Of a DNA stretch of 64,000 nucleotides, positions 39,867 to 47,775 are shown one piece after another. The position numbers and the translations under genes were made by a program. Origin of the DNA: Gulosibacter sp. 10 (lineage in GTDB: Bacteria > Actinomycetota > Actinomycetes > Actinomycetales > Microbacteriaceae); the NCBI RefSeq assembly GCF_900163695.1, contig NZ_FUIC01000022.1:27971-91970 (forward strand), in the 5' to 3' direction. The notes under the pieces are model-generated. The model worked only from the letters and a program-made list of their open reading frames with translations. It ran no database searches and was not told the origin of the DNA. Every line of letters begins with the position of its first letter. Within the stretch, counting starts at the first letter, position 1.

Positions 39867-40829
39867 TCAGCTCATGATCGCCGCGACCTCCGACCGGAGG
39901 CGCTTCGCGCACGCCACCACCGCGGCCACCCGTGGAGGGATGGGGCTGTGCGGCCACGTGACGAGCACGTCCACCGGGCGCGGCGGCGGGTCGAGCGGCA
40001 GGTAGACCACGCGCCTGCCGTCCCAGGTCTCGGTGGAGACGTTGCGCTTCATCAGCAGCGTGTAGCCCAGTCCGCGGCCGACGAGGGAGCGGCAGAGCTC
40101 GTAGTCCGGCGTCCGATGCACGATGCGCGGGGTGATGCCCCTGCCTGACATGATCTCGAGCGTGTAGATGCGGCTTGCGACGATGTCGAGGAGCACCATG
40201 GGCTCCTCGGCGACCATCTCGAGGGGGACGGCGTCGAGCGCGGCGAGCGGATGGTCCTCGGCGACGACGAGCATGGCCTGCGTGGTCCCGAGCGAGACCC
40301 GCTGGTACTCCGGCGGCACGTCGAGGTCGAAGGTCACGATGAGGTCGAGCTCCGCGCGCTCCGCCGCATCGAGGAGCGTGGTGAGGTCTCCGGTGCGGTA
40401 GTCGATGTGGATGCCCGGGTGCTCCTGCATGGTCATGGTCAGCAGCTGGGGCAGGATGAGGCTCGCGAGCGTGCCGCCCAGGCCGATGCGCACGGGCCCG
40501 ACGATGGCGTGCGAGTGGCGGCCGACGGAGGCGCCGAGCTCCGCCCCGTCGGTGAGGATGCGTCTTGCGATCGGCAGGATGGTGAGGCCGTCCGAGGTGA
40601 GGGTGGCGCCCCGCGATCGCTGCCGCCGGAACAGCTCGACGCCGAGCGATCGCTCCATCGCGGTGATGGAATCGGCCACGGCGGAGTCGGATGCCCGCAT
40701 CCGGGCGGCGGCTCGCGAGATCGAGCCGCTCTCGGCCACGGCGAGGAAGCACTCGAGCTGCCGGAAGGTGAACGGCAGCGGCGGCGCCTGCCGCGCAGGC
40801 GCAAGTTCTTGGCGATCATCGTCGATCAT
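39867..40829 (-). CDS. LysR-family transcriptional regulator
   Basis: 320 residues from ATG at 40829. The N-terminal winged helix-turn-helix reads LPFTFRQLECFLAVAESGSISRAAARMRASDSAVADSITAMERSLGVELF in outline, with the family's AVAESGSISRAA turn. The C-terminal effector domain begins GPVRIGLGGTLASLILPQLL and contains LDLIVTFDLDVPPEYQR and VYLPLDPPPRPVDVLV. It lies between the P450 and the divergently read ferredoxin genes and probably controls both; a palindrome at 40847-40858 is the candidate operator. Effector unknown. Confidence 0.9.
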   Translation of the reverse strand: MIDDDRQELAPARQAPPLPFTFRQLECFLAVAESGSISRAAARMRASDSAVADSITAMERSLGVELFRRQRSRGATLTSDGLTILPIARRILTDGAELGASVGRHSHAIVGPVRIGLGGTLASLILPQLLTMTMQEHPGIHIDYRTGDLTTLLDAAERAELDLIVTFDLDVPPEYQRVSLGTTQAMLVVAEDHPLAALDAVPLEMVAEEPMVLLDIVASRIYTLEIMSGRGITPRIVHRTPDYELCRSLVGRGLGYTLLMKRNVSTETWDGRRVVYLPLDPPPRPVDVLVTWPHSPIPPRVAAVVACAKRLRSEVAAIMS

Positions 40830-40846
40830 GCCCCCAGTATCCCGGA

Positions 40847-40858
40847 TTCCACGTGGAA
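40847..40858. promoter_or_regulatory. Candidate LysR operator
   Basis: TTCCACGTGGAA, a perfect 12-bp palindrome in the 128-bp gap between the divergent LysR and ferredoxin genes, 18 bases upstream of the LysR start. It resembles parS only in its CACGTG core (4 mismatches of 14), so I read it as a regulator site. Confidence 0.5.
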
Positions 40859-40957
40859 ATACAGCGGATATTCCCGCTTCCCCAGTGGTAGACCTCGCGC
40901 CATGATCGTTCGCAGGTGAAACCACCACGACGAAGGATGCGTTGCAAGGAGGCAATG

Positions 40958-41275
40958 ATGCCCAGGATCGTCTACATCGGTTCGGAAGATCGGCGGGAGA
41001 TCGATGCGGAGGAGGGTCAGAGCGTGATGCGCGCCGCGATCCTCAACGGCGTCGACGGCATCGTCGGGGAATGCGGCGGTCAGGCGATGTGCGCCACCTG
41101 CCACGTGTTCGTGGAGCGGGTCGAGGGCGAGCTCCCGGAGATCGGGGAGGACGAGGACGAGATGCTCGACTGCACCGCCGACCCGCGGCGCGAGAACAGC
41201 AGGCTCGGATGTCAGCTCAGCGCCGGCGAGGACTTCGCCGAGCTCGAGGTCCGCCTTCCCTCGAGTCAGGTGTGA
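40958..41275 (+). CDS. [2Fe-2S] ferredoxin, adrenodoxin/putidaredoxin type
   Basis: 105 residues (MPRIVYIGSEDRREIDAEEG). The four cluster Cys are in GECGGQAMCATCHVFV (C-x5-C-x2-C) and LGCQLS, spaced as in putidaredoxin. AAGGAGG lies 5 bases before the ATG at 40958 (an adjacent ATG at 40955 is too close). It should pass electrons from the reductase (2 bases downstream) to the P450 across the divergent gap. Confidence 0.94.
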   Translation: MPRIVYIGSEDRREIDAEEGQSVMRAAILNGVDGIVGECGGQAMCATCHVFVERVEGELPEIGEDEDEMLDCTADPRRENSRLGCQLSAGEDFAELEVRLPSSQV

Positions 41276-41277
41276 GC

Positions 41278-42447
41278 ATGCGCGGTACCGTCGTCATCAT
41301 CGGAGCCGGCCAGGCCGGCCTGACCGTCGCGATCGCGCTGCGCGAACGGGGCTGGCTCGGCGAGATCCACCTCGTCGGAGACGAGCGGCATGCGCCCTAT
41401 CAGCGGCCGCCGCTGTCGAAGGGGTACCTCTCCGGGGCCGAGGGGCCCGAGGAGCTATGGCTGCGCACCGAGGAGGCGCTTGCAAAGGACCGGGTGCGGC
41501 TGCGCAAGGGCACGAGCGTCGAGCGCATCCTCCGAGAAGAACAGCGCGTGGTGCTCTCCGGCGGCGAATCGCTGCCCTACGACGCCCTCGTCATCGCCAC
41601 CGGATCGGTGCCGCGGCGCCTCGAGCTGCCGGGCGGGGAGCTCGAGGGCATCCACGCGATCCGCACGATCGCCGACGCCGACCACCTGCGCGAGGACTTC
41701 GCGGCGGCCGGGGACACCGTGTTCATCGGGGGTGGATTCCTCAACCTCGAGGTGGCCGTGGAGGCCGCCAGGCACGGCACGGCCACGGTGCTCGAGGTGG
41801 CCCCGCAGATCCTCGGGCGCGTGCTGAGCAGGGCGGCGGCGAACGCGCTCGAGGAGCACCACGCGGCGAGCGGGATGCGCATCCGGTGCGGCGCGAGCAT
41901 CGAGTCGTTCGTCGGCGAGGCGGGGCGCGTGACCGGCGTGCGGCTCGCGGACGGCGAGGTCCTGCCCGCCGCGCGAGTCGTGCTGTCCATCGGCGCGATC
42001 GCGCGCGACGAGCTGGCCGCGGACGCCGGACTCGAGACGGCCGGCGGCATCGTGGTCGACGAGCGGCTGCGGACGGGCGATGCGCGGATCCTCGCGATCG
42101 GCGACTGCGCCCGGTACCCGAATCCCTATGCCGGCATCGACATGCGGGTCGAGTCGGTGCAGAACGCGACCGACCAGGCCCGCTACGTCGCGGATGCGCT
42201 CACGGGCAAGGCCGTCGGGCCGTATCGCGCGGTGCCGTGGTTCTGGAGCACGCAGGGCGATCGCCGCCTGCAGATCGCCGGCATCGCCATGCCGGGCGAC
42301 GAGGCCAGGGTCGTGGAGCGCACCGATGCGGGGAAGCTCGTCGTCGAGCGGCTCCGCGAAGGCCGGGTCGTGGCCGTGGAGACGATCAACGCCCCCGGAC
42401 CGCACATGCGCGCCCGCAAGGCGCTCTCGCAGCTCGTGGAGGTGTGA
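41278..42447 (+). CDS. FAD-dependent NAD(P)H-ferredoxin reductase
   Basis: 389 residues. FAD-binding GAGQAGLTVAIALRERG (residues 8-24), the YQRPPLSKGYL motif typical of putidaredoxin/rhodocoxin reductases, a second nucleotide-binding fold (FIGGGFLNLEVAVEAARHG), and AIGDCARYPNPYAG closing the FAD site. The C-terminal domain contains VPWFWSTQGDRRLQIAG. It begins 2 bases after the ferredoxin stop. Together with the ferredoxin and the P450 it forms a three-component (class I) monooxygenase. Confidence 0.94.
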   Translation: MRGTVVIIGAGQAGLTVAIALRERGWLGEIHLVGDERHAPYQRPPLSKGYLSGAEGPEELWLRTEEALAKDRVRLRKGTSVERILREEQRVVLSGGESLPYDALVIATGSVPRRLELPGGELEGIHAIRTIADADHLREDFAAAGDTVFIGGGFLNLEVAVEAARHGTATVLEVAPQILGRVLSRAAANALEEHHAASGMRIRCGASIESFVGEAGRVTGVRLADGEVLPAARVVLSIGAIARDELAADAGLETAGGIVVDERLRTGDARILAIGDCARYPNPYAGIDMRVESVQNATDQARYVADALTGKAVGPYRAVPWFWSTQGDRRLQIAGIAMPGDEARVVERTDAGKLVVERLREGRVVAVETINAPGPHMRARKALSQLVEV

Positions 42448-42472
42448 GGCAGGGCCGGATGGCCGCCCGGAG

Positions 42473-42484
42473 CCGGATATCCGG
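42473..42484. promoter_or_regulatory. Palindrome after ferredoxin reductase
   Basis: CCGGATATCCGG, a 12-bp palindrome 26 bases after the reductase stop, followed by a GC-rich hairpin around 42491-42526. Possibly part of a terminator. Confidence 0.35.
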
Positions 42485-42593
42485 TCGGCCGGGCCCTACG
42501 CCCCAGGGGCGCAGAATCGGGGCCCCCTCACACCGGCATGCCGGGGCTCGTGGTCCCATCCGGGTGACGCTCGCGGTCCGATCCGGGCGAACG

Positions 42594-42653
42594 GGGATGG
42601 GGCGCATAGCGGCGCCGGCTCGATATGCGGCTCGGCGGCGCCATGCACCCCAT
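42594..42653 (-). repeat. Single copy of the ~100-bp hairpin-repeat family
   Basis: Read on the minus strand this 60-bp stretch runs GATGGGGTGCATGGC, then a spacer with CGCATATC, then GCTATGCG and CC, the same landmarks and spacing as the five tandem copies at 60601-61053. It lies in the gap between the convergent ferredoxin reductase and ligase genes. Confidence 0.7.
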
Positions 42654-42713
42654 CGGCGCAGCGCTGCGGATAGGCGGACCCGCACCCGCGGATCCGCCCC
42701 ATCCGCCCGCCGG

Positions 42714-43703
42714 CTAGGAGGCCGGCTGCTCCGGCGTATTGCGGGGCCCGCGGTCGGCGGCGTGCGCGGCGAGGCGCGAGTACACGTCCGAGAGCGAGAG
42801 GTCGGCGGCCTCGATGCCGAGGGGCACGAGCGAGGTCTCGGTCATGCCCGGGATCGGGTCGGCCTCGATGAACCACGGCTCGCCCTGCTGGTCGACGATG
42901 AAGTCGACCCGGGCCACATCCGTCAGCCCGATCACGGAGTAAGCCTGCAGCGCGAGTTCCGAGAGCCGGTCGATGAGCTCGGCGGGCAGCCTCGCGGGCG
43001 CGTAGAAGGTCGTCTCGCCCGCGTTGTAGCGGGAGGCGTAGTCGTAGACCCCGCTGTGCGGCACGATCTCCACGGGCGGCACGGCGAAGGGGCCCTCGCC
43101 GAGGTCGAGCACGCCCACCGACACCTCGGTGCCGATGATCTTCTTCTCGATGAGCACGCCGTCCGAGTAGGTCAGCGCGGTCACGAGCGCGCGCGAGAAC
43201 TGCGAGGTCTCCTCCACGAACGAGACGCCCTGGGCGGAGCCGCCCTCGACGGGCTTCACGACGGCCGGGAACTCCACCCCGCGCGCGATCGCCGAGATGA
43301 CGCTCGCGGAGCCGAGCTCGCGGAAGGTGTCCTTGGGCAGCACGATCGACTGCGGCGTGCGCAGCCCGGAGCGCTTCGCGATCGCCTTCGCCGACGCCTT
43401 GTTCCAGGCGAGCTTGGCGGCCGTGGGGCGCGAGCCGACGTAGGGGATCTCCAGCGCCCGCAGCAGCGAGTACAGCGCGCCGTTCTCGCCCGAGGTGCCG
43501 TGCAGCACCGGCCAGACGACGTCGACCTCCTCGAAGTGCTCCTCGAGCCACGGCAGCAGCGTCTCGTCCGGTTCGCGCACCGTGACCCGTGCGCCCGCGC
43601 GCATGAGGGCATCCGCGACCCGGCGGCCCGAGCGGAGCGATACATCCCGCTCGTGCGAGATGCCTCCGGAGAGGATCACGACGTGACGGTCTTCGATCGA
43701 CAT
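42714..43703 (-). CDS. D-alanine-D-alanine ligase family (ATP-grasp) protein
   Basis: 329 residues from ATG at 43703. The N-terminal VVILSGGISHERDVSLRSG, the GENGALYSLLRALEIPYVGS block and ATP-grasp motifs (PAVVKPVEGGSAQGVS, LIEKKIIGTEVSVGVL, ARVDFIVDQQGEPWFIEADPIPGMT) are all present. In standard Ddl the last block reads ExNTxPGMT; here it is EADPIPGMT, so the metal-binding Asn is Asp and the Thr is Pro. It may therefore be a variant with altered substrate. Peptidoglycan precursor synthesis is the family role. It follows the aminotransferase gene by 23 bases on the same strand. Confidence 0.8.
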   Translation of the reverse strand: MSIEDRHVVILSGGISHERDVSLRSGRRVADALMRAGARVTVREPDETLLPWLEEHFEEVDVVWPVLHGTSGENGALYSLLRALEIPYVGSRPTAAKLAWNKASAKAIAKRSGLRTPQSIVLPKDTFRELGSASVISAIARGVEFPAVVKPVEGGSAQGVSFVEETSQFSRALVTALTYSDGVLIEKKIIGTEVSVGVLDLGEGPFAVPPVEIVPHSGVYDYASRYNAGETTFYAPARLPAELIDRLSELALQAYSVIGLTDVARVDFIVDQQGEPWFIEADPIPGMTETSLVPLGIEAADLSLSDVYSRLAAHAADRGPRNTPEQPAS

Positions 43704-43726
43704 GGGGTTCCTACTCTCTGGTCGGT

Positions 43727-45055
43727 TCAGACGAGGTCGGGCGGGGCCGACGCGAAGCGGTTGTCGTCCTCCGCGGGCTTCTGGAAGCCGCCGAAGGTCT
43801 CGATCATCTCGAGCTCGTCGTTGATCACGTTCGCGAGGCGGCGCACGCCGAGGCGGATGCGCTCGGGCGCGGGCAGCGAGAACGAGAGGCGGATCTTGTC
43901 GTGCCCGCGCCCGTCGGCGTAGAAGCCGGTGCCGGGCGTGTAGGCGACGAGCTCCTTCGTCGCGAGCGGCAGCATCTGCTTGGAGTCGAGCGTCTCGGGC
44001 AGCTGCACCCACGTGAAGAACCCGCCCTTGGGCACGGTCCAGCTGAGCTGCGGCAGGTGCTCCTCGAGCGCCGCCATCATCGCGTCCCGGCGCTCGCGGT
44101 AGGTATGGCGGAAGGTGTCGATCTGGGCCTGCCAGTCGCTGCCCTCGAGGTACTCGGTGACGAGCCACTGGTTGAGCGTGGAGGGCGAGAGGATGGAGGA
44201 CTCGACGGCGAGGATGAGCTTCTCGCGGATGCCGTGGGGCGCGAGCACGAAGCCCACGCGCACGCCGGGCGAGAGGATCTTCGAGAAGGAGCCGAGGTAG
44301 AGCACGTGCTCCTCGTCGAGCGAGCGGATCGCCTTGGGCGAGGGCTCGTCGAAGTAGAGCAGGCCGTAGGGGTCGTCCTCGACGATCAGCACGCCCTCGC
44401 GGATGCACAGGTCGAGCACCTCGCGGCGGCGGGCGGCGGACATGGTCACGCCCGTGGGGTTGTTGTAGTTCGGGATCGTGTAGAGGAACTTGACGGCCTT
44501 GCCCTCGGCGCGGGCGCGGCGGATGGCCTCCTCGAGCGCCTCGAGGTTCAGCCCCTCCTCGTCCATGTCGACGTGGCGGACGTCGGCCTCGTAGGACTTG
44601 AAGGTGCCGAGCGCGCCGACGTAGCTCGGGGTCTCGAGCAGGATCACGTCGCCGGGGTTGATGAAGAGCTTGGTCACCAGGTCGATCGCGTGCTGCGAGC
44701 CCGTGGTCGTGACGACGTCGTCGGCCGAGGCGCCGCTGATGCCGGCGAGGGCCATGAGCTCGAGGATGCGCTCCCGCAGCTGCGGGATGCCCTGCCCGCC
44801 GCCGTACTGGAGGGCGTCGGCGCCGTGCTCGCGCATCATGCGGTCGAACGCGCCGCGGACGAGCTCCTCCGGGAGGGCCGAGACGAACGGCGAGCCGCCG
44901 GCCAGCGAGACCACCTCGGGCCGCGAGGCGACGGCGAAGAGCGCTCGCACCTCGCTTACGGTCAGGCCGGAGGTCCGGCGCGCGTAGTTGTCATACCAGG
45001 GGTCGAGCGTGCGCCCCCCGCGTTGCGTGGCTGGATCTTGCGCTGGCACTTGCAT
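43727..45055 (-). CDS. PLP-dependent class I/II aminotransferase
   Basis: 442 residues. The PLP-binding lysine is in LYLGSFSKILSPGVRVGF, and the cofactor pocket shows TTTGSQHAIDLVTKLF, TIPNYNNPTG (NNPTG motif) and VEDDPYGLLYFDEP. It is similar to the 2-aminoadipate/aromatic aminotransferase (LysN/KAT II-like) branch, or to MocR regulators without their DNA-binding domain. Precise substrate unknown. It is the promoter-proximal partner of the ligase-like gene. Confidence 0.9.
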   Translation of the reverse strand: MQVPAQDPATQRGGRTLDPWYDNYARRTSGLTVSEVRALFAVASRPEVVSLAGGSPFVSALPEELVRGAFDRMMREHGADALQYGGGQGIPQLRERILELMALAGISGASADDVVTTTGSQHAIDLVTKLFINPGDVILLETPSYVGALGTFKSYEADVRHVDMDEEGLNLEALEEAIRRARAEGKAVKFLYTIPNYNNPTGVTMSAARRREVLDLCIREGVLIVEDDPYGLLYFDEPSPKAIRSLDEEHVLYLGSFSKILSPGVRVGFVLAPHGIREKLILAVESSILSPSTLNQWLVTEYLEGSDWQAQIDTFRHTYRERRDAMMAALEEHLPQLSWTVPKGGFFTWVQLPETLDSKQMLPLATKELVAYTPGTGFYADGRGHDKIRLSFSLPAPERIRLGVRRLANVINDELEMIETFGGFQKPAEDDNRFASAPPDLV

Positions 45056-45147
45056 CCTTCGCGTCAGAGAGGAAAGGCCAGTCTACGCCGGTCGGGGCCG
45101 AAGCCAAGGCCGCGGTGCGCCCCGCGCCGCGGCCCGTCCGGCTCTCG

Positions 45148-45261
45148 TCAGACGGCGTCGTCGCGGCGGATGCTCTCGGCGCCGCCGTCGATGAAGACGA
45201 CCTGGCCGGTCACGGAGAGGTTCTCCGCTCCGATGGGCCGGACGAGGAGGTCGGAGGGGTC
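45148..45261 (-). pseudogene. C-terminal scrap of an SDR gene
   Basis: In a frame different from the overlapping FAD enzyme, this segment reads DLLVRPIGAENLSVTGQVVF and then IDGGAESIRRDDAV before a stop. That is the typical C-terminus of an SDR (xxxSVTGQVxFxDGG), close to the end of the SDR at 8586-9380 (THATGQVIYCDGGADATLR). No N-terminal SDR part exists nearby; the frame upstream is the shadow of the FAD gene. I read it as the leftover of a deletion that fused into the end of the FAD gene. Confidence 0.7.
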
Positions 45262-46400
45262 GGCCGCGGGCCCGTCTCGCGCTCCGGGGCCGATCCCGCA
45301 TCGAGCAGGCGGGCGAGCTCCCGAGCGGCGGCGCGGCCCGCGCGGTTCGCCCCGACCGTGGACTGCGAGGGGCCGAAGCCGACGAGGTGGACGCGGGGCT
45401 CGTGGGCGACCCGGGTGCCGCGCATCTCGATCCCGCCCCGGTCGTTGCGCAGCCCGAGCGGGTCGAGATGCGCCAGGTCGGCTTTGAAGCCCGTGGCCCA
45501 GAGGATCGCGTCGACCGGCGTGAACGCGCCGTCCGACTCCCTCAGGCCCGCGGGCTCCATCGCCGCGAACATGGGGCGCCGCCGCAGCGCGCCGCGCTCC
45601 TGCGCCGCGAGGACGTAGGGGAGCCTGGCGAGCCCGGTGTAGGAGACGACGCTGCCGGTGGGGTTGCCGGCCTCCACGTCGGCGGTGACCCGCGCGATGA
45701 CCTCGCGCCCCTCGACCTCCGGCCTGAACGAGCCGTCGCGGAACACCGGCTCGCGGCGCGTGTACCAGAACGTGGTCGCGACGCGCGAGATCTCCTCCAG
45801 CTGCTGGAGCGCCGAGATGCCGCCCCCGACGACGGCGACGCGGAGCCCCGCGAACTCCTCCGCGCCCGCGTAGTCGCGGGTGTGCAGCTGTCGGCCGCGG
45901 AAGCGCTCCCGGCCGGGATAGCGGGGCAGCACAGGGTTGTTCCACGTGCCGGTGGCGTTCACGATCGCGCGGGCGCGCCACCGCCCGGCGGAGCTGTCCA
46001 CGAGGAGCGCTCCGCCGGGGTCGGCGTCGGCGCGCGAGACGGAGGCGACCGAGACCGGTCGCAGGATCGGCAGCGCGGCCCGCTCCTCGAACGCCGCGAA
46101 GTAGCGGGGCACCGCATCGCGGCTCGCCTCTTCGGGGTCGATGGGAGGCTTCGGGAAGTCGGGCAGGTCGAAGATGCCGTTCACGGTCGACATGCGCAGC
46201 GACTCCCAGCGGTGCTGCCAGGCCCCTCCGGGCGCGGGGCCGGCGTCGAGGACGACGAAGGTGCGGTCGGAGGCGTCCTCGTCCAGGGCGCCGGTGAACC
46301 CCCGGCGGCGCAGGTGGTAGCCGGCCGAGAGCCCGGCCTGCCCGGCGCCGATGACGACGACGGACGCCCGCCGGTCGTCCGCATCCTCCTGCCCGCTCAT
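45210..46400 (-). CDS. FAD/NAD(P)-dependent oxidoreductase (flavin-monooxygenase-like)
   Basis: 396 residues. FAD-binding VVVIGAGQAGLSAGYHLRRRG (residues 14-34), a PGGAWQHRW segment after the first domain, an NADPH-binding RVAVVGGGISALQQLEEI, and DAILWATGFKADL near the end, as in flavin-containing and Baeyer-Villiger-like monooxygenases. The normal fold seems to end at VGANRAGRAAARELARLLDAGS; the last 26 residues (Pro/Ser/Arg-rich) run through the SDR scrap out of frame and may be an acquired tail. Last gene of the minus-strand flavin operon beginning at 48962. Confidence 0.85.
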   Translation of the reverse strand: MSGQEDADDRRASVVVIGAGQAGLSAGYHLRRRGFTGALDEDASDRTFVVLDAGPAPGGAWQHRWESLRMSTVNGIFDLPDFPKPPIDPEEASRDAVPRYFAAFEERAALPILRPVSVASVSRADADPGGALLVDSSAGRWRARAIVNATGTWNNPVLPRYPGRERFRGRQLHTRDYAGAEEFAGLRVAVVGGGISALQQLEEISRVATTFWYTRREPVFRDGSFRPEVEGREVIARVTADVEAGNPTGSVVSYTGLARLPYVLAAQERGALRRRPMFAAMEPAGLRESDGAFTPVDAILWATGFKADLAHLDPLGLRNDRGGIEMRGTRVAHEPRVHLVGFGPSQSTVGANRAGRAAARELARLLDAGSAPERETGPRPTPPTSSSGPSERRTSP

Positions 46401-46466
46401 CGGGCCGCCGCCGCGACTCCGGCGACGGTCCGCGTAATGCTCGGCATGGAGCGATCCTCCTCTCGG

Positions 46467-47033
46467 CTAGCGCTCGGCGCGCAGCGTCTTCGCGATGTGC
46501 TCGCGGAAGGCGGTCAAGTACTGGACGAGGAACGCCCTGGTGCTCTCGTCGGCGATCTCGCCTTCGTCGTCGATCAGGCCGGGGCGGTCCTGGATGTAGG
46601 CCTCGGGCTGCGCGAGCGTGGGCGCGGCGAGGAAGGCGAGGACGCCGCGGACGTGGTTCTGCGCGATGGCGGTGCCGATCGCGCCCGGCGAGGTGCCGAT
46701 GACCGCGGCGGGCTTGCCGTCGAAGGAATTGGTGCCCCACGGGCGGCTGGCCCAGTCGAGGGCGTTCTTGACGCCGGCGGGCATCGACCGGTTGTACTCG
46801 GGGGTGACGATGAGGACCGCGTCGGCGGCCTCGACGTCGTTCTTGAGCTGCGTCGCGACCTCCGGATAGTCGGCGTCGAAGTCGTGGTTGTAGAGCGGCA
46901 GATCCTTGATCGGGAGCTCGACGAGCTGCAGGCCGGCCTCGGGGGCCAGGCGGTCGAGCGCCCGGAAGAGCTTCCGGTTGATCGACTTCTCGGACAGGCT
47001 GCCGACGATCGTTCGTACGGTGAATTCGGGCAT
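46467..47033 (-). CDS. NADPH-dependent FMN reductase
   Basis: 188 residues. TIVGSLSEKSINRKLFRAL (FMN phosphate loop), VLIVTPEYNRSMPAGVKNALDW (the PEYN motif) and GKPAAVIGTSPGAIG (second FMN loop) identify the NADPH-dependent FMN/azoreductase family with a flavodoxin fold. It supplies reduced FMN or reduces quinones or chromate. In this operon it could feed the luciferase-like enzyme. Confidence 0.92.
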   Translation of the reverse strand: MPEFTVRTIVGSLSEKSINRKLFRALDRLAPEAGLQLVELPIKDLPLYNHDFDADYPEVATQLKNDVEAADAVLIVTPEYNRSMPAGVKNALDWASRPWGTNSFDGKPAAVIGTSPGAIGTAIAQNHVRGVLAFLAAPTLAQPEAYIQDRPGLIDDEGEIADESTRAFLVQYLTAFREHIAKTLRAER

Positions 47034-47091
47034 GGTGCACTCCTCGGGTTGCGGTTGGTCGGTGGATGGACGGATGGTCGTGGTTCGGGGC

Positions 47092-47775
47092 TCAGCGCCC
47101 GCCGGTCGCGAGGCGCATGAGATCGGTGTCGAAGTCCACGTCGCCGACGCCGCGCTCGGCTCGGGTCGCATTTCCGGCGAAGGCGTGCCGGTAGCCGGAC
47201 CAGCCGCCGTCGGCGATGTCGCGGCCGACCCCGCTGCCGATGAGCGCCGCCAGTTCTCCGGCGGCCCGCGCGATCCGCTTCCCGAGCTCGGCCGATCCCC
47301 AGTCCTCCGGGGCGGCGAACAGGGAAGTCGGGGCGGGGAGGGCGCGGAAGAAGGCGAACAGCGGGCGCAGCTGGTCGTCGACCGTCATCGAGTGCCTGGA
47401 GGACCCGGCGGTGGCGCTCAGCAGCACCGGTCTGGCGATCATGAGGTCGCCGTCGAGCAGATCGAAGAACGACTTGAACAGGCCGCTCATCCCGGCCTTG
47501 TAGACCGGAGTCGAGACGATCAGCCCGTCGGCCGCGGCGACTCGTCCGATCGCCTCCTGCACCTCGGCCTCGGGGAAGCCGGAGACCGTCGACCGGGCGA
47601 TGCCGACGGCCAGCGGGGCGAGCTCGATCACGTGCGCCGTCGCGTCCCGGCCCTCGGCGCGGAGCCGCTCGACCGTGGCCTGCGCGGCGCGGTCCACGAG
47701 CATCCGCGTGGTCGACGGCTCGCCGGTCCCGGCGCTGATCGCGACCAGCCGCACCGGCGCCGCTCCCGCGCTCAT
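47092..47775 (-). CDS. FMN reductase of the CE1759 type
   Basis: 227 residues with a flavodoxin fold: LVAISAGTGEPSTTRMLVDRAA, then ADGLIVSTPVYKAGMSGLFKSFFDLLD and PVLLSATAGSSRHSM. It belongs to the FMN-reductase family commonly encoded next to the CE1758-type luciferase-like enzyme. Its ATG overlaps the stop of that gene (ATGA at 47772-47775), a translationally coupled two-component pair in which this protein supplies reduced FMN. Confidence 0.88.
   Translation of the reverse strand: MSAGAAPVRLVAISAGTGEPSTTRMLVDRAAQATVERLRAEGRDATAHVIELAPLAVGIARSTVSGFPEAEVQEAIGRVAAADGLIVSTPVYKAGMSGLFKSFFDLLDGDLMIARPVLLSATAGSSRHSMTVDDQLRPLFAFFRALPAPTSLFAAPEDWGSAELGKRIARAAGELAALIGSGVGRDIADGGWSGYRHAFAGNATRAERGVGDVDFDTDLMRLATGGR

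Noticed and set aside
40847..40858. TTCCACGTGGAA as a parS site
   Set aside because: Four of 14 positions differ from the palindrome and it sits in a divergent promoter gap beside a LysR gene, so a regulator site is likelier.
45939..45952. parS-like GTTCCACGTGCCGG
   Set aside because: Right half does not match (four mismatches) and it lies inside the FAD oxidoreductase coding region.
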